Made by a program: the position numbers and the translations under genes. This document shows positions 7,601 through 14,253 of a DNA stretch of 23,240 nt, in pieces. Every line of letters starts with the position of its first letter. The first letter of the stretch is position 1. The DNA comes from CAZBBC01 sp964489835 (GTDB taxonomy: Bacteria; Calditrichota; Calditrichia; JAJRVZ01), in NCBI GenBank assembly GCA_964489835.1, contig CAZBBC010000062.1, forward strand, positions 1 to 23,240, given 5' to 3'. A model generated the notes under the pieces. It was given only the letters and a program-made list of their open reading frames with translations. It made no database searches and was not told the origin of the DNA.

Positions 7601-7861
7601 AACCAGTATATGAAATTTCTAACCCTTGAGGATCGCTTTGGACTTTGTGAGGTCGTTATTTTTTCGGAAACATATGCAAAATACGGACATCTTATCCAAA
7701 CCCACGGACCGTATATCATCACGGGAAAAGTACAATCCCGTTTGCCCGGTGAGGCAAATCTGATCGCAGAAAAAGTCGAGATTGTGACAATGGGAAAAAA
7801 AGAAATGGAAAACGTTCTGCAAAAAAAAACGCCACCCACCTGGGATGGCGTATATGTATGA
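4625..7861 (+). CDS. dnaE2: DNA polymerase III alpha subunit, DnaE2-type
   Basis: A 1078-aa C-family polymerase. The PHP domain occupies about 1-260: HLHTHS (H8, H10), D17, TDH (H42), GSE (E67) and NDVH (D191, H193). The polymerase core has GRGSAADSLVSY (339-350), PPDIDLDL (catalytic D381 and D383) and MDLLG (D532). Other core features are RHLSIHPGG (484-492), EDDP...GCFQLES, and GYGFNKAHSATYG. A helix-hairpin-helix region and an OB fold (near 975-1055) follow, and the chain ends there without a tau-binding tail. RHLSxHxGG and the EDDP...FQLES block, with the short C-terminus, point to the error-prone DnaE2/ImuC branch over the replicative DnaE. GGA lies about 7 nt before the ATG. The operator-like palindrome upstream suggests damage-inducible control. 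Its 3' end carries the terminator of the converging yceI gene. Confidence 0.93.
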   Translation: MKIFTHLHTHSYYSFLDGICNPEELVLNAKKSGMKAIALTDHNGLYGAVGFFQKAREYQIKPIIGSEISLGDDGTLVFLVKNETGYRNLSQLISSARLKGGHLKFQCSLPDVRKFKEGLIVLSGGLKGKITQLLKRRDLESAIQWTRKLQNIFEDNFYLEMQYFSGQDNLINLRLRDLSLEHKLPLIATNDVHFISPNDWPLRRIMHAIDQNTVSEKITTAGCSEQYLKSPAQMHDLFKAFPTALTNSGQIARRCNFEFELGKPVFPSIELPEGESSFSYLWKKCFKGATLRYRPLTQEVIKRLEYELKTIHDLGFSEYFLIVKEIVNFCRQENIPCVGRGSAADSLVSYVLSITQVDPLRHGLYFERFLNPERKDPPDIDLDLCWRNRDRVLAFVYNKFGSDRVAMICTFNTFQNRSAIRDVAKAYGLPEDEIAKITKHLPYHAIDQLESIVNSLPELREIRYNLPVYEEIMRLAQRIADFPRHLSIHPGGVIIAPDRITYYTPLEVAGKGIIISQYDMYSIEKLGLVKMDLLGVRSLTIITDCMKSVKKRLSGTNHHPKPVIQGAAKENLSSPDKNLPDLHFLVKNAEELSPLDLRTLPEDDPQVTRFIRSGNTMGCFQLESPAMRGLLKKMRIQNVDDIIASVALIRPGAAGSGMKDVYIRRRAGLEEITYVHPSLAPALDDTYGVIIYQEQVLRVAHFVAGLSLGQADTLRRAMTKSRTKKEFMSIYKDFITGALNHGLSREQAETVWKFLSQFVGYGFNKAHSATYGTIAYQTAFLKYYFPTEYMCAVLNNQGGFYSRMAYIEEARRMGISLLPPDVNYSDRYFTCEDQAIRVGLSPVFELTTTTIKRILKERQQHPFTDLYNFLNRTGAGEKEAVHLIKAGALQSLHPSAPQLLVLNKIFFKNNKKKILAEYVTGELDLPPYTLYQKILNEMEMLDFAVNTHPLSLFEDHVEWNIMTPSTQIENYKTKTVQICGWLVTSRRVHTNNNQYMKFLTLEDRFGLCEVVIFSETYAKYGHLIQTHGPYIITGKVQSRLPGEANLIAEKVEIVTMGKKEMENVLQKKTPPTWDGVYV
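7821..7850 (-). terminator. Intrinsic terminator of yceI, inside the dnaE2 3' coding end
   Basis: Read on the minus strand, stem arms 7842-7850 and 7830-7837 (CGCCA/TGGCG plus a short inner stem after one mismatch) are followed directly by nine T residues (7829-7821). This is a textbook Rho-independent terminator about 15 nt beyond the yceI stop. It encodes part of the last residues of DnaE2 (KKTPPTWDG). On the plus strand the T-run is absent, so it should not stop dnaE2 transcripts. Confidence 0.75.
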
Positions 7862-7864
7862 ATT

Positions 7865-8455
7865 TTAAGGTTTTTCAATTAACTCAACATTAATCTCGAT
7901 TTCGACAGTCTTACCAATCAGAAAACCACCGGTTTCCAACGCAGAATTATAAGTCAAATCATAATCATAACGGTCCAGTGTTGTCGTTGCCTTAAATCCG
8001 GCCCGCGTTCCTCCCCAGGGATCTTTGATGAGACCTTTAAAAGTTCCATCGAGTACAATGTCCCTGGTCACCCCATTCATCGACAGTTTACCCGCTATTT
8101 TATATTTCTTGTTATCAATTTTCTTAAAAGAAGTACTTTTAAAAATAATTTCCGGCTTATTTTCGGCATCGAAAAAATCCTTTGAGCGGAGATGATTATC
8201 TCTTTTTTCATTATCCGTGTTAATGCTGGCGGTTTTAATCACGATATTTACCTGGCTATCAGAAAAATCAACAGCGCCTGATGTAAAACTACCATCAAAA
8301 TCAGTAAACCGACCGGTAACATCAGAAATGACGAGATGAGCAATAGAAAATCCAATATTCGTATGCGCTTTGTCAAACTCCCATTGCGTATTTTGAGCAA
8401 AAGCAGTCATACTGATAGTTAAAACAAATAAAATGGATAATAATAATTTTATCAT
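7865..8455 (-). CDS. YceI-family secreted lipid-binding protein
   Basis: A 196-aa protein. Residues 1-20 are a Sec signal peptide with likely cleavage after AFA. The mature part starts WEFDKAHTNIGFSIAHLVISDVTGRF, the hallmark first strands of the YceI lipocalin-like beta-barrel. DNHLRSKDFFDAENKPEIIFKS, GKLSMNGVTRDIVLDG and the GKTVEIEINVELI end follow. Family members bind polyisoprenoid or other amphiphilic lipids in the periplasm; the substrate here is unknown. Length is normal (about 190 aa). The reverse-strand ribosome binding site AGGGGTG sits just before the ATG. It converges on dnaE2 with only 3 nt between the stop codons and appears to terminate inside it. It is monocistronic: the upstream region holds a repeat and no gene. 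Confidence 0.95.
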   Translation of the reverse strand: MIKLLLSILFVLTISMTAFAQNTQWEFDKAHTNIGFSIAHLVISDVTGRFTDFDGSFTSGAVDFSDSQVNIVIKTASINTDNEKRDNHLRSKDFFDAENKPEIIFKSTSFKKIDNKKYKIAGKLSMNGVTRDIVLDGTFKGLIKDPWGGTRAGFKATTTLDRYDYDLTYNSALETGGFLIGKTVEIEINVELIEKP

Positions 8456-8525
8456 AATACACCCCTTTAAATTAATAAGATTAAATTTATGTGCTTATAC
8501 CATTCGTTTACAGTCTAAAAAAAAC

Positions 8526-8660
8526 TCCTCCCCAAACCTGCGTCTAAGCCGCATCTTTACCTTCTCTTAAAAAGAGAAGGGGCTCTCTAAGGTCCCTCTC
8601 TTTTCAAGAGAGGTCACGCCGGTAGGCAGATCCGCCCTTTTGCGGAGATTTAGGGTGAGT
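8526..8660 (-). repeat. Dispersed two-hairpin repeat, inverted copy
   Basis: This is the reverse-orientation relative of the repeats at 1-89 and 2197-2577. Hairpins are at 8560-8580 (perfect 9-bp stem CCTTCTCTT/AAGAGAAGG) and 8595-8613 (CCTCTCTT/AAGAGAGG). An extra TCCGC/GCGGA hairpin lies near 8631-8646. The rest of the 494-nt gap 8456-8949 is AT-rich; I see no gene in it, only the promoter region of the DHOD-like gene, where no clear promoter boxes can be assigned. Confidence 0.8.
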
Positions 8661-8949
8661 TCTTTAATTCAAGTCTCTATGTTTATTAAATCTCTAAACC
8701 ATTTGATATTTCGGTGATAATTGCTAAGGATTAAAGTTTTAATCGGTCACTCATGTAATTGTATAACAAATTAGTTAGGCATTATATTTCAGTAAATCAT
8801 ATAATATGTTATGACGATTACAAAATTGTCTTACGATTAAACATTTTTTTTATGATAGATAGACCGTATTAGATGCATTCTCTCTTGCATTTATAAGAGA
8901 AAACTCTCAAATTTTATTAAAATAAAATATCATTGACAAGGAGAGCATA

Positions 8950-9930
8950 ATGCCTGGCCTTGAAACAACTTACATGAATCTTAGGCTGAAAAATCCGATC
9001 ATTGTTGCAAGCAGTGGTTTAACTAATTCTGTCGAAAAAATTAAATCTTGCGAAGAAGCCGGTGCCGGCGCCATAGTCATTAAAAGTCTGTTTGAAGAAG
9101 TCCTGGCGCAGGAAGATATGGGATTAAGTGATGCGGCGCCTTACCATCCGGAGGCATATGATTATTTGAATGCAGAAATACAGTTACAATATGGTCCGAA
9201 TGACTACTGTAATCTGATATCTGAGGCAAAATCAAAAGTGAAAATTCCGGTCATCGCCAGTATTAATTGTATTTCAGCTAAATGGTGGGCTGAATTTGCC
9301 TTAAAGGTTGAAAATGCAGGAGCAGATGCCCTGGAATTAAATGTATTCAGTATACCAACAAATCCGAAAGAAGACAGTAACAGCCGGGAAAAAATGTATT
9401 TTGATGTACTGGAGGGTGTCAAATCAAAAATTAATATTCCGATTGCTATGAAGATCAGCAAAAATTTTACTTCCCTGCCCTACCTGATCTCTCAGCTCGA
9501 TAAACGAGGCTTAGATGCAGTAGTCATGTTCAACCGCTTTACTGAACCGGATATCGATATTCATAAATTAAAAATGAGAACCACCTTTTCTTTTAGTTCT
9601 CATGAAGAAATTTATCCACTACTACGCTGGGTTGCCCTTCTTTCGGAGAAGGTATCTTGCGATATTTCCGCTACGACCGGTATTCATACGGCTGAAGGTA
9701 TCATCAAGCTATTATTGGCCGGTGCGTCAACGGTACAACTGGCGTCGGTTCTTTATAAAAAAGGACTGAAGGTGATCGATGAAATGCTTGAAGAAATAAA
9801 GGCCTGGATGCTTACCTATCATCTGGAAACCATCGAAGAATTTAAGGGTAAAGTAGGTTTTTCACCCGATTACGATCCTGAGGTATATCTGCGAGCTCAG
9901 TTTATGGAAAAAATCCGCGACATCGAGTAG
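8950..9930 (+). CDS. Dihydroorotate dehydrogenase-like FMN protein
   Basis: A 326-aa TIM-barrel flavoprotein of the DHOD-like group annotated as 'dihydroorotate dehydrogenase-like protein' (PyrD-related, not proven PyrD). Seen: N-terminal LETTYMNLRLKNPIIVASSGLT, VIKSLFEE near 43-50, INCIS near 105, LNVFSIPTNP near 134-143, MKISKNFTSLP, and the FMN-phosphate end TTGIHTAEGIIKLLLAGASTVQLAS. The class 1 DHOD loop normally has a catalytic Cys in LNxSCPN; here it is LNVFSIPTNP, so a pyrimidine role is doubtful. No electron-transfer PyrK partner or other pyr gene is nearby. AAGGAGA lies about 6 nt before the ATG, a strong ribosome binding site. The true substrate is unknown. Confidence 0.9.
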   Translation: MPGLETTYMNLRLKNPIIVASSGLTNSVEKIKSCEEAGAGAIVIKSLFEEVLAQEDMGLSDAAPYHPEAYDYLNAEIQLQYGPNDYCNLISEAKSKVKIPVIASINCISAKWWAEFALKVENAGADALELNVFSIPTNPKEDSNSREKMYFDVLEGVKSKINIPIAMKISKNFTSLPYLISQLDKRGLDAVVMFNRFTEPDIDIHKLKMRTTFSFSSHEEIYPLLRWVALLSEKVSCDISATTGIHTAEGIIKLLLAGASTVQLASVLYKKGLKVIDEMLEEIKAWMLTYHLETIEEFKGKVGFSPDYDPEVYLRAQFMEKIRDIE

Positions 9931-9948
9931 GGGCACATTTTAACGCGT

Positions 9949-9983
9949 CATAAGGTATAAGGTATAAGGTATAAGGTATAAGG
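9949..9983 (+). repeat. Heptamer array, TATAAGG type (five units)
   Basis: Five in-phase 7-nt units, the first CATAAGG and the other four exactly TATAAGG. It is purine-rich on the plus strand and starts 18 nt after the DHOD-like stop codon. A pyrimidine-rich array of other heptamers follows after 30 nt. Confidence 0.95.
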
Positions 9984-10013
9984 AAATTTAGGAAGAAAAA
10001 GCGATCAGCGCTC

Positions 10014-10048
10014 TTCACCTTTCATTTTTCACTATTCACTTTTCAGTT
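10014..10048 (+). repeat. Heptamer array, TTCACTT type (five units)
   Basis: Five in-phase 7-nt units beginning TTCA (TTCACCT, TTCATTT, TTCACTA, TTCACTT, TTCAGTT). Its last base is the first base of the reverse-strand stop codon of the anti-sigma gene (10048-10050). Confidence 0.85.
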
Positions 10049-10605
10049 CAAAGGCTGGGAACCAGAAATCCGATCAACACCGAATCCTCTGTTGCATTTT
10101 TCCCTCTTTCTTGTTTTAACAAATGTAAACTGTCGAGGGCATAGAGATCGGAAGTACTCAAATCCTTGATTGATATTGACTGATCCATCGGGTAGGTTGT
10201 ATCACCCGGTGAAGAAAATTGACTGAAAAGAAACATAAATAAAAACATTAGAACTAACAAACTGCTTACTGCCTGATATACCGGGATTTTGTATTCAAGA
10301 ATTTTGAGTATTCGATCCAAAACCGACTCATTTTCCTTCCACTTCAATTCCTGTTTCAATTGCAGCGTCTGGATTATATTTTTTAATGTCCGGGATCGGG
10401 GTTTTAGGTTCTCAACCGGGGATCTTTGCATTTGATCCTGGAGGAGATGCAGGGATTTAACAAATTTTTGACACGCCGGGCATCGTTTGATGTGATTATT
10501 TAAGAGTCTGTCCGATTCAATGGAACTTTTATCATTGATTATCATCAACATCTTTCTTTGAAAAGTCTCACAATCGCCTTTTTTTGGAGGGTGCATTTTA
10601 CTCAT
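10048..10605 (-). CDS. Membrane anti-sigma factor with zinc-finger-like N-terminus
   Basis: A 185-aa protein translationally coupled to the sigma factor (8-nt overlap). The cytoplasmic N-terminus has C12 and H38-x3-C42-x2-C45, matching the zf-HC2/ZAS layout (HxxxCxxC) that binds and silences ECF sigma factors. Residues 46-100 are hydrophilic and charged. One membrane helix spans about 110-130 (VSSLLVLMFLFMFLF). A short extracytoplasmic tail of about 55 residues (131-185) follows; it is the likely signal-sensing or protease-cleaved part and matches no domain I know. The family role is to release the sigma factor on envelope stress. The stop codon lies at the edge of a heptamer repeat array. 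Confidence 0.88.
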   Translation of the reverse strand: MSKMHPPKKGDCETFQRKMLMIINDKSSIESDRLLNNHIKRCPACQKFVKSLHLLQDQMQRSPVENLKPRSRTLKNIIQTLQLKQELKWKENESVLDRILKILEYKIPVYQAVSSLLVLMFLFMFLFSQFSSPGDTTYPMDQSISIKDLSTSDLYALDSLHLLKQERGKNATEDSVLIGFLVPSL

Positions 10606-11200
10606 TATTTATTTCCTCTACATGGTATGGATCAAAATCTTTTAAACATAGGGCCAGTTTACGCGATGTATAAAATAATCGGGATTTTATGGTACCAGGT
10701 GCACAATTCATGATCTTACTTATCTCACCGATTGAATAATTTTCCTGATAACGCAGTAAAAATGTACTTCGCTGGTCAGTATCTAACTGCATCAGTATCT
10801 TTTGTATCGCCGTTTCAAGAATGTTGTGATCGATTTTACTTTCATAATCCTGATCTTCACGCGGGTGCTGATCCATGTCGGTTTCATTTTCCACAATTTC
10901 TCTTACTTTAAGACGACGGTATTCATTCTTACAAAGATTTGAAGCAATACTGAATATCCAGGTCGAAAATTTTAATCCCGGATTAAATTGCCCCGGTTTT
11001 TCAAGTATTTTAAAAAAAACATCCTGTAAAAAATCCTGGGACTTTTCCTCATCACCTCCCAGCATCCGATAGAAATAAAAAAGTAATTTATTACTATAAC
11101 GATTATAAAGTTCCTTGATACCGGCTGTCTTACCAGCGATAACAAGGGACATTAACGCTTCATCCGTCAATTTTTTATAATGACTCGGCCACTTCATCAT
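10598..11200 (-). CDS. ECF-type RNA polymerase sigma factor
   Basis: A 200-aa group 4 (ECF) sigma factor. Region 2 spans about 29-97: ELYNRYSNKLLFYFYRMLG, then QDFLQDVFFKIL (core binding) and FSTWIFSIASNLCKNEYRR (-10 recognition). An acidic linker (about 100-130) joins it to region 4 (about 133-187: LDTDQRSTFLLRYQENYSIGEISKIMNCAPGTIKSRLFYTSRKLA), the -35-binding helix-turn-helix. Length is normal. There are two consecutive ATG codons (11200 and 11197) and no strong ribosome binding site, so expression may depend on coupling to the gene 31 nt upstream. It is followed by its anti-sigma factor with an 8-nt overlap. Regulon unknown; a TGAACC-containing promoter before the operon could be autoregulatory. 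Confidence 0.95.
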   Translation of the reverse strand: MMKWPSHYKKLTDEALMSLVIAGKTAGIKELYNRYSNKLLFYFYRMLGGDEEKSQDFLQDVFFKILEKPGQFNPGLKFSTWIFSIASNLCKNEYRRLKVREIVENETDMDQHPREDQDYESKIDHNILETAIQKILMQLDTDQRSTFLLRYQENYSIGEISKIMNCAPGTIKSRLFYTSRKLALCLKDFDPYHVEEINNE

Positions 11201-11231
11201 AAAGAGAGTTCATCCGAACAAATGATGAGGA

Positions 11232-12398
11232 TCACCAATCCAGTTCATTAATATGTTCAATAAATTCCTGGTTGTCTGCCTTTTTAGCCAGATATAATGC
11301 CTTTTGTTTCCATTTTTGAGCCGCTTTTGGATTTTCAGAATTGTGAAAATCCTCAGCCAGCTTTAAAAATAATACCACATAATTTACATGTAATTGGTCC
11401 AGGCCGGAATTTATTAAATAACTTTCACTATACCAGTCATATTCCAGATAATCAAGATGTAAATTATTTTCGATATTATTCTTTATACTCACCAGATTAT
11501 CAAATCGTTTCATACTGTACTTAAAAACAAGGCCGACCAAGTATAGATTATCCTTTATACCCTTCAGACTATTGTTATTTATCGTAACGGCTGCATAGAC
11601 AGGAATATCGGGATATTTCTCAGCCAGGTTGCGACACAGCTCATTAAAGAATACGTGCATTTTATCTTTTGAGAATGATTCAACATCCAGATGAATACCT
11701 TTTTCAGATAATTTTCTACTTAAATATTTTCTATCCACAAATGTTAAATGTAAGTTTAGAATGGTTACATCTTGTCTGACGCCAATTGCCTGCTGAAGAA
11801 CCCATCCCGGATAGGTATCATTATCACCATTGGTGAACAGAATAGCGTTGTTCTCAGTGGAGGCAAGCATATTATAATTGTAATTCAATAAACCGGATGC
11901 GATATCGCGTGTTTGATATAATTCATTACAAAACTTTTTCAATTTTTCCTGTTCCCCAGAATGTTCATAATGCATAATAAATTCATATAAAGCGTCTGGT
12001 CTCTTCGGATCGATACGATAGGCTTTTTCTATTAACGTGATATCCCGGTCCCCATTGTAGAATTTAAGATAATTATATTCATAGGAATCGGGTACAAGTT
12101 CACCCATTTTTACTAAAATCGAGTCCATCAGATTTACATAACTTGTTTTGTTGCCGTGCCATTTTGAATATTTGTTTGCCATAAAATAATTATACCAGGC
12201 AGAAGCATCTGTGGGTCTCTTCTGTAACTCTTTTTCCCATAATTTTGACTGTTCGACATACCAGGCATGGGGTTCTTCCATATAAACTAACCGGAATACT
12301 TTTTCCGCTTTTGCCGGAGGCCCGATTGCCCATACATTTATAAATCCCATTAAAATCAAAACGGTTGCAAGAAAGAAATGAATATAATATTTTTTCAT
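11232..12398 (-). CDS. Exported protein resembling the soluble domain of DUF2723 proteins
   Basis: A 388-aa protein. The ATG at 12398 is chosen over an in-frame ATG 15 nt upstream because AGGTGGTGAG lies between them as a ribosome binding site. Residues 1-24 are a signal peptide or anchor (MKKYYIHFFLATVLILMGF). Residues about 40-180 are helical and TPR-like. Next comes NAILFTNGDNDTYPGWVLQQAIGVRQDVTILNLHL, which closely recalls the periplasmic C-terminal part of DUF2723 multi-pass proteins of Bacteroidetes (typically TNGDNDTFPLWYLQ...VR.DV...NLSLL). Here it occurs without the membrane half. Another TPR-like stretch ends the chain. It is the first gene of a unit with the ECF sigma (31-nt gap) and anti-sigma, so it may be a target or a sensor in that circuit. 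Function unknown. Confidence 0.82.
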   Translation of the reverse strand: MKKYYIHFFLATVLILMGFINVWAIGPPAKAEKVFRLVYMEEPHAWYVEQSKLWEKELQKRPTDASAWYNYFMANKYSKWHGNKTSYVNLMDSILVKMGELVPDSYEYNYLKFYNGDRDITLIEKAYRIDPKRPDALYEFIMHYEHSGEQEKLKKFCNELYQTRDIASGLLNYNYNMLASTENNAILFTNGDNDTYPGWVLQQAIGVRQDVTILNLHLTFVDRKYLSRKLSEKGIHLDVESFSKDKMHVFFNELCRNLAEKYPDIPVYAAVTINNNSLKGIKDNLYLVGLVFKYSMKRFDNLVSIKNNIENNLHLDYLEYDWYSESYLINSGLDQLHVNYVVLFLKLAEDFHNSENPKAAQKWKQKALYLAKKADNQEFIEHINELDW

Positions 12399-12441
12399 CT
12401 CACCACCTCTCATGTTTAGTTTGATTATGTTATTTTTACTT

Positions 12442-12469
12442 TAATACACCCCAATCTCAAGCAGGTTCA
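12442..12469 (-). promoter_or_regulatory. Possible ECF-type promoter of the sigma operon
   Basis: On the minus strand TGAACC (12469-12464) is followed after 15 nt by TGTATTA (12448-12442), about 45 nt before the first gene's ATG. ECF promoters typically have a GAAC-like -35 and about 16 nt to the -10, so this could be autoregulation. It is a weak match made by eye. Confidence 0.3.
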
Positions 12470-12616
12470 TCTTAGTCTAACTAATTTTTAATAATACTTG
12501 GCAGCCTAATCTGCAAAAAAATATCAATTGCTCACCCTCCCCCATCCCATCGCTAATGTTTGGCGCAGATAAAACTTTTGCGGTGTTTTACGTTAGGCTA
12601 AAAACTCATCCCCCAG

Positions 12617-13002
12617 CCCCTTCTCTTGAAAAGAGAAGGGGAGCAGAATCCGATATATATTTGCTATAAATATTATTTATTCCCTAATACACCTAGAAGA
12701 AATCTTATATTTCCTTAGTTTTCATAAAAAAATTCCCCCTCGCTTCTTAAGAGAGGGGGATAGGGGGTGAGTTTTTTTTAATATATAATTAATCCATATG
12801 ATGCATCTAATTGATAATCCTTTTCTCACAAAATCGGGATGAAGGAATCTCAAAAAATCAATCAAAATGTAGTTGCAATTAGTGGTTAGTGTCTATATTT
12901 TATTTGCGTCATAACAATAAAAAAAAGAAATAAAGATATATAAAATCCATTCAGGGTTTATACAATTGATGGATTTACACTTTCCCAGGGCGTTGCCCTG
13001 GG
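12617..13002. repeat. Three hairpin elements in the 646-nt gap before the sirtuin gene
   Basis: The gap 12399-13044 holds no gene that I can see, but three hairpins. At 12617-12641 there is an 11-bp perfect stem, CCCCTTCTCTT with a GAA loop, of the same kind as hairpin 2 of the dispersed repeat. At 12734-12760 a TCCCCCTC/GAGGGGGA stem is followed by GATAGGGGGTGAGTTTTTTT, similar to the ends of the other copies. At 12984-13002 there is CCCAGGGC-GTT-GCCCTGGG. None is placed as a clear terminator for a neighbouring gene. Confidence 0.75.
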
Positions 13003-13044
13003 CTAAAATATCATTCAACTTTACCATTAAATCAATTTCAGGAT

Positions 13045-13884
13045 ATGATCAATAACGATTCTGACATTCAAGCAGCAAAAGTCCTGGCCGATGCCGAGGC
13101 TATTCTAATTACGGCCGGTGCCGGAATCGGTGTTGATTCCGGATTGCCTGATTTTCGTGGTAATGAAGGATTCTGGAAGGCTTATCCGCCCATCGCCCGG
13201 TTGGGTATATCCTTTTATGATATGGCCAATCCGGAATGGTTTTATACCAATCCTAAATTGGCCTGGGCATTTTACGGACACCGCTTAAATTTATACCGGA
13301 CGACTGCACCACATCAGGGTTTTTTTAAATTATTAGCCTTTGCCCAAAAAAAAGCCGACGCTTATTTTGTTTTTACCTCCAATGTGGACGGACAATTTCA
13401 GAAAGCAGGTTATAACGAACATTCCATCGAAGAATGTCATGGGTCCATTCACCATCTGCAGTGCAGTAAATCCTGCAGTAACCGGATCTGGTCCGCGGAA
13501 GATCTGGAAATTGTCATCGATGAAGAAGCATTTCAAGCCCGGGAACCTTTTCCCCATTGCAGGGATTGTGGTGCCATTGCTCGGCCCAATATATTAATGT
13601 TTGGTGATTGGTCCTGGATATCTGACCGAACAAGGCAACAGGATCAGAATTTACAGCTATGGGTCGAATCGATAAAAACAAGTAATCTTAAACTGGCCGT
13701 CGTGGAAATCGGAGCCGGAAAAGCTGTCCCTACGGTTCGGCATCTGTCGGAAAATATAGCAAATCAATGTCGCGCACCATTAATCCGAATCAATCCCCGT
13801 GATTCCGAAGTTCCCCCCGGCCATCTGTCAATTCCGGCCGGCGCCATGGAGGGTATAGATCGGATATTCAAGCATTTTATATAA
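13045..13884 (+). CDS. Sirtuin (Sir2 family NAD-dependent protein deacylase)
   Basis: A 279-aa protein. The NAD-binding Rossmann motif GAGIGVDSGLPDFRG is at 25-39. TSNVDGQF (111-118) stands in place of the usual TQNID; catalytic H132 is in ECHGSI. Zinc ligands are C140, C144, C172 and C175. RPNILMFGD replaces the typical RPxVVxFGE. The family removes acyl groups from lysines using NAD+. TSNVD, the MFGD motif and the long insert near 50-95 place it outside the classic CobB class, in a divergent bacterial (class U-like) group, so its acyl preference is open. AGGAT precedes the ATG. No acetyl-CoA synthetase or macrodomain gene is adjacent. Confidence 0.92.
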   Translation: MINNDSDIQAAKVLADAEAILITAGAGIGVDSGLPDFRGNEGFWKAYPPIARLGISFYDMANPEWFYTNPKLAWAFYGHRLNLYRTTAPHQGFFKLLAFAQKKADAYFVFTSNVDGQFQKAGYNEHSIEECHGSIHHLQCSKSCSNRIWSAEDLEIVIDEEAFQAREPFPHCRDCGAIARPNILMFGDWSWISDRTRQQDQNLQLWVESIKTSNLKLAVVEIGAGKAVPTVRHLSENIANQCRAPLIRINPRDSEVPPGHLSIPAGAMEGIDRIFKHFI

Positions 13885-14099
13885 ATTCTTAAATCAAATA
13901 TCGTTATTCCTTGTTCGATATTCATACAGTTGATATAAGCTCTCAGATATTGCATCGAAGAATCTAATAGTAAATAATAATTAATTCCTGAGGTTTCAGT
14001 CGTAAACTGATGTTTAATAAATAAGGAAATATTGCCGGTAGGCCTTTTATATTGGTGATATATATGAGTGAATTATCATCTTGGGGCAATTATATGTCA

Positions 14100-14163
14100 C
14101 CCCTACGGGGTTTCAAAATATTTGGTATCGCATGTTTTCTATAAATATTTCGCCCCTACGGGG
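14100..14163. repeat. Pair of CCCCTACGGGG palindromes
   Basis: Identical 11-nt palindromes at 14100-14110 and 14153-14163, 53 nt apart in direct repeat. They lie in the 369-nt gap 13885-14253, where I see no gene. A small imperfect CTGCATAGCAG palindrome follows at about 14196-14206. Confidence 0.85.
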
Positions 14164-14253
14164 CTGATTTTTTGCATAAGTAATAATTTGAAAACTGCAT
14201 AGCAGTGATATGTCTAAAGAAGATAATTATCTACACTACAGTCGGGTGAGCGT

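Noticed and set aside
8950..9930. Calling the DHOD-like gene pyrD
   Set aside because: The usual catalytic loop cysteine motif is absent and no pyrimidine genes or PyrK are nearby, so only a family-level name is given.
14100..14163. Possible CRISPR array
   Set aside because: There are only two copies of a short palindrome, no further repeat-spacer units, and no cas genes in the window.
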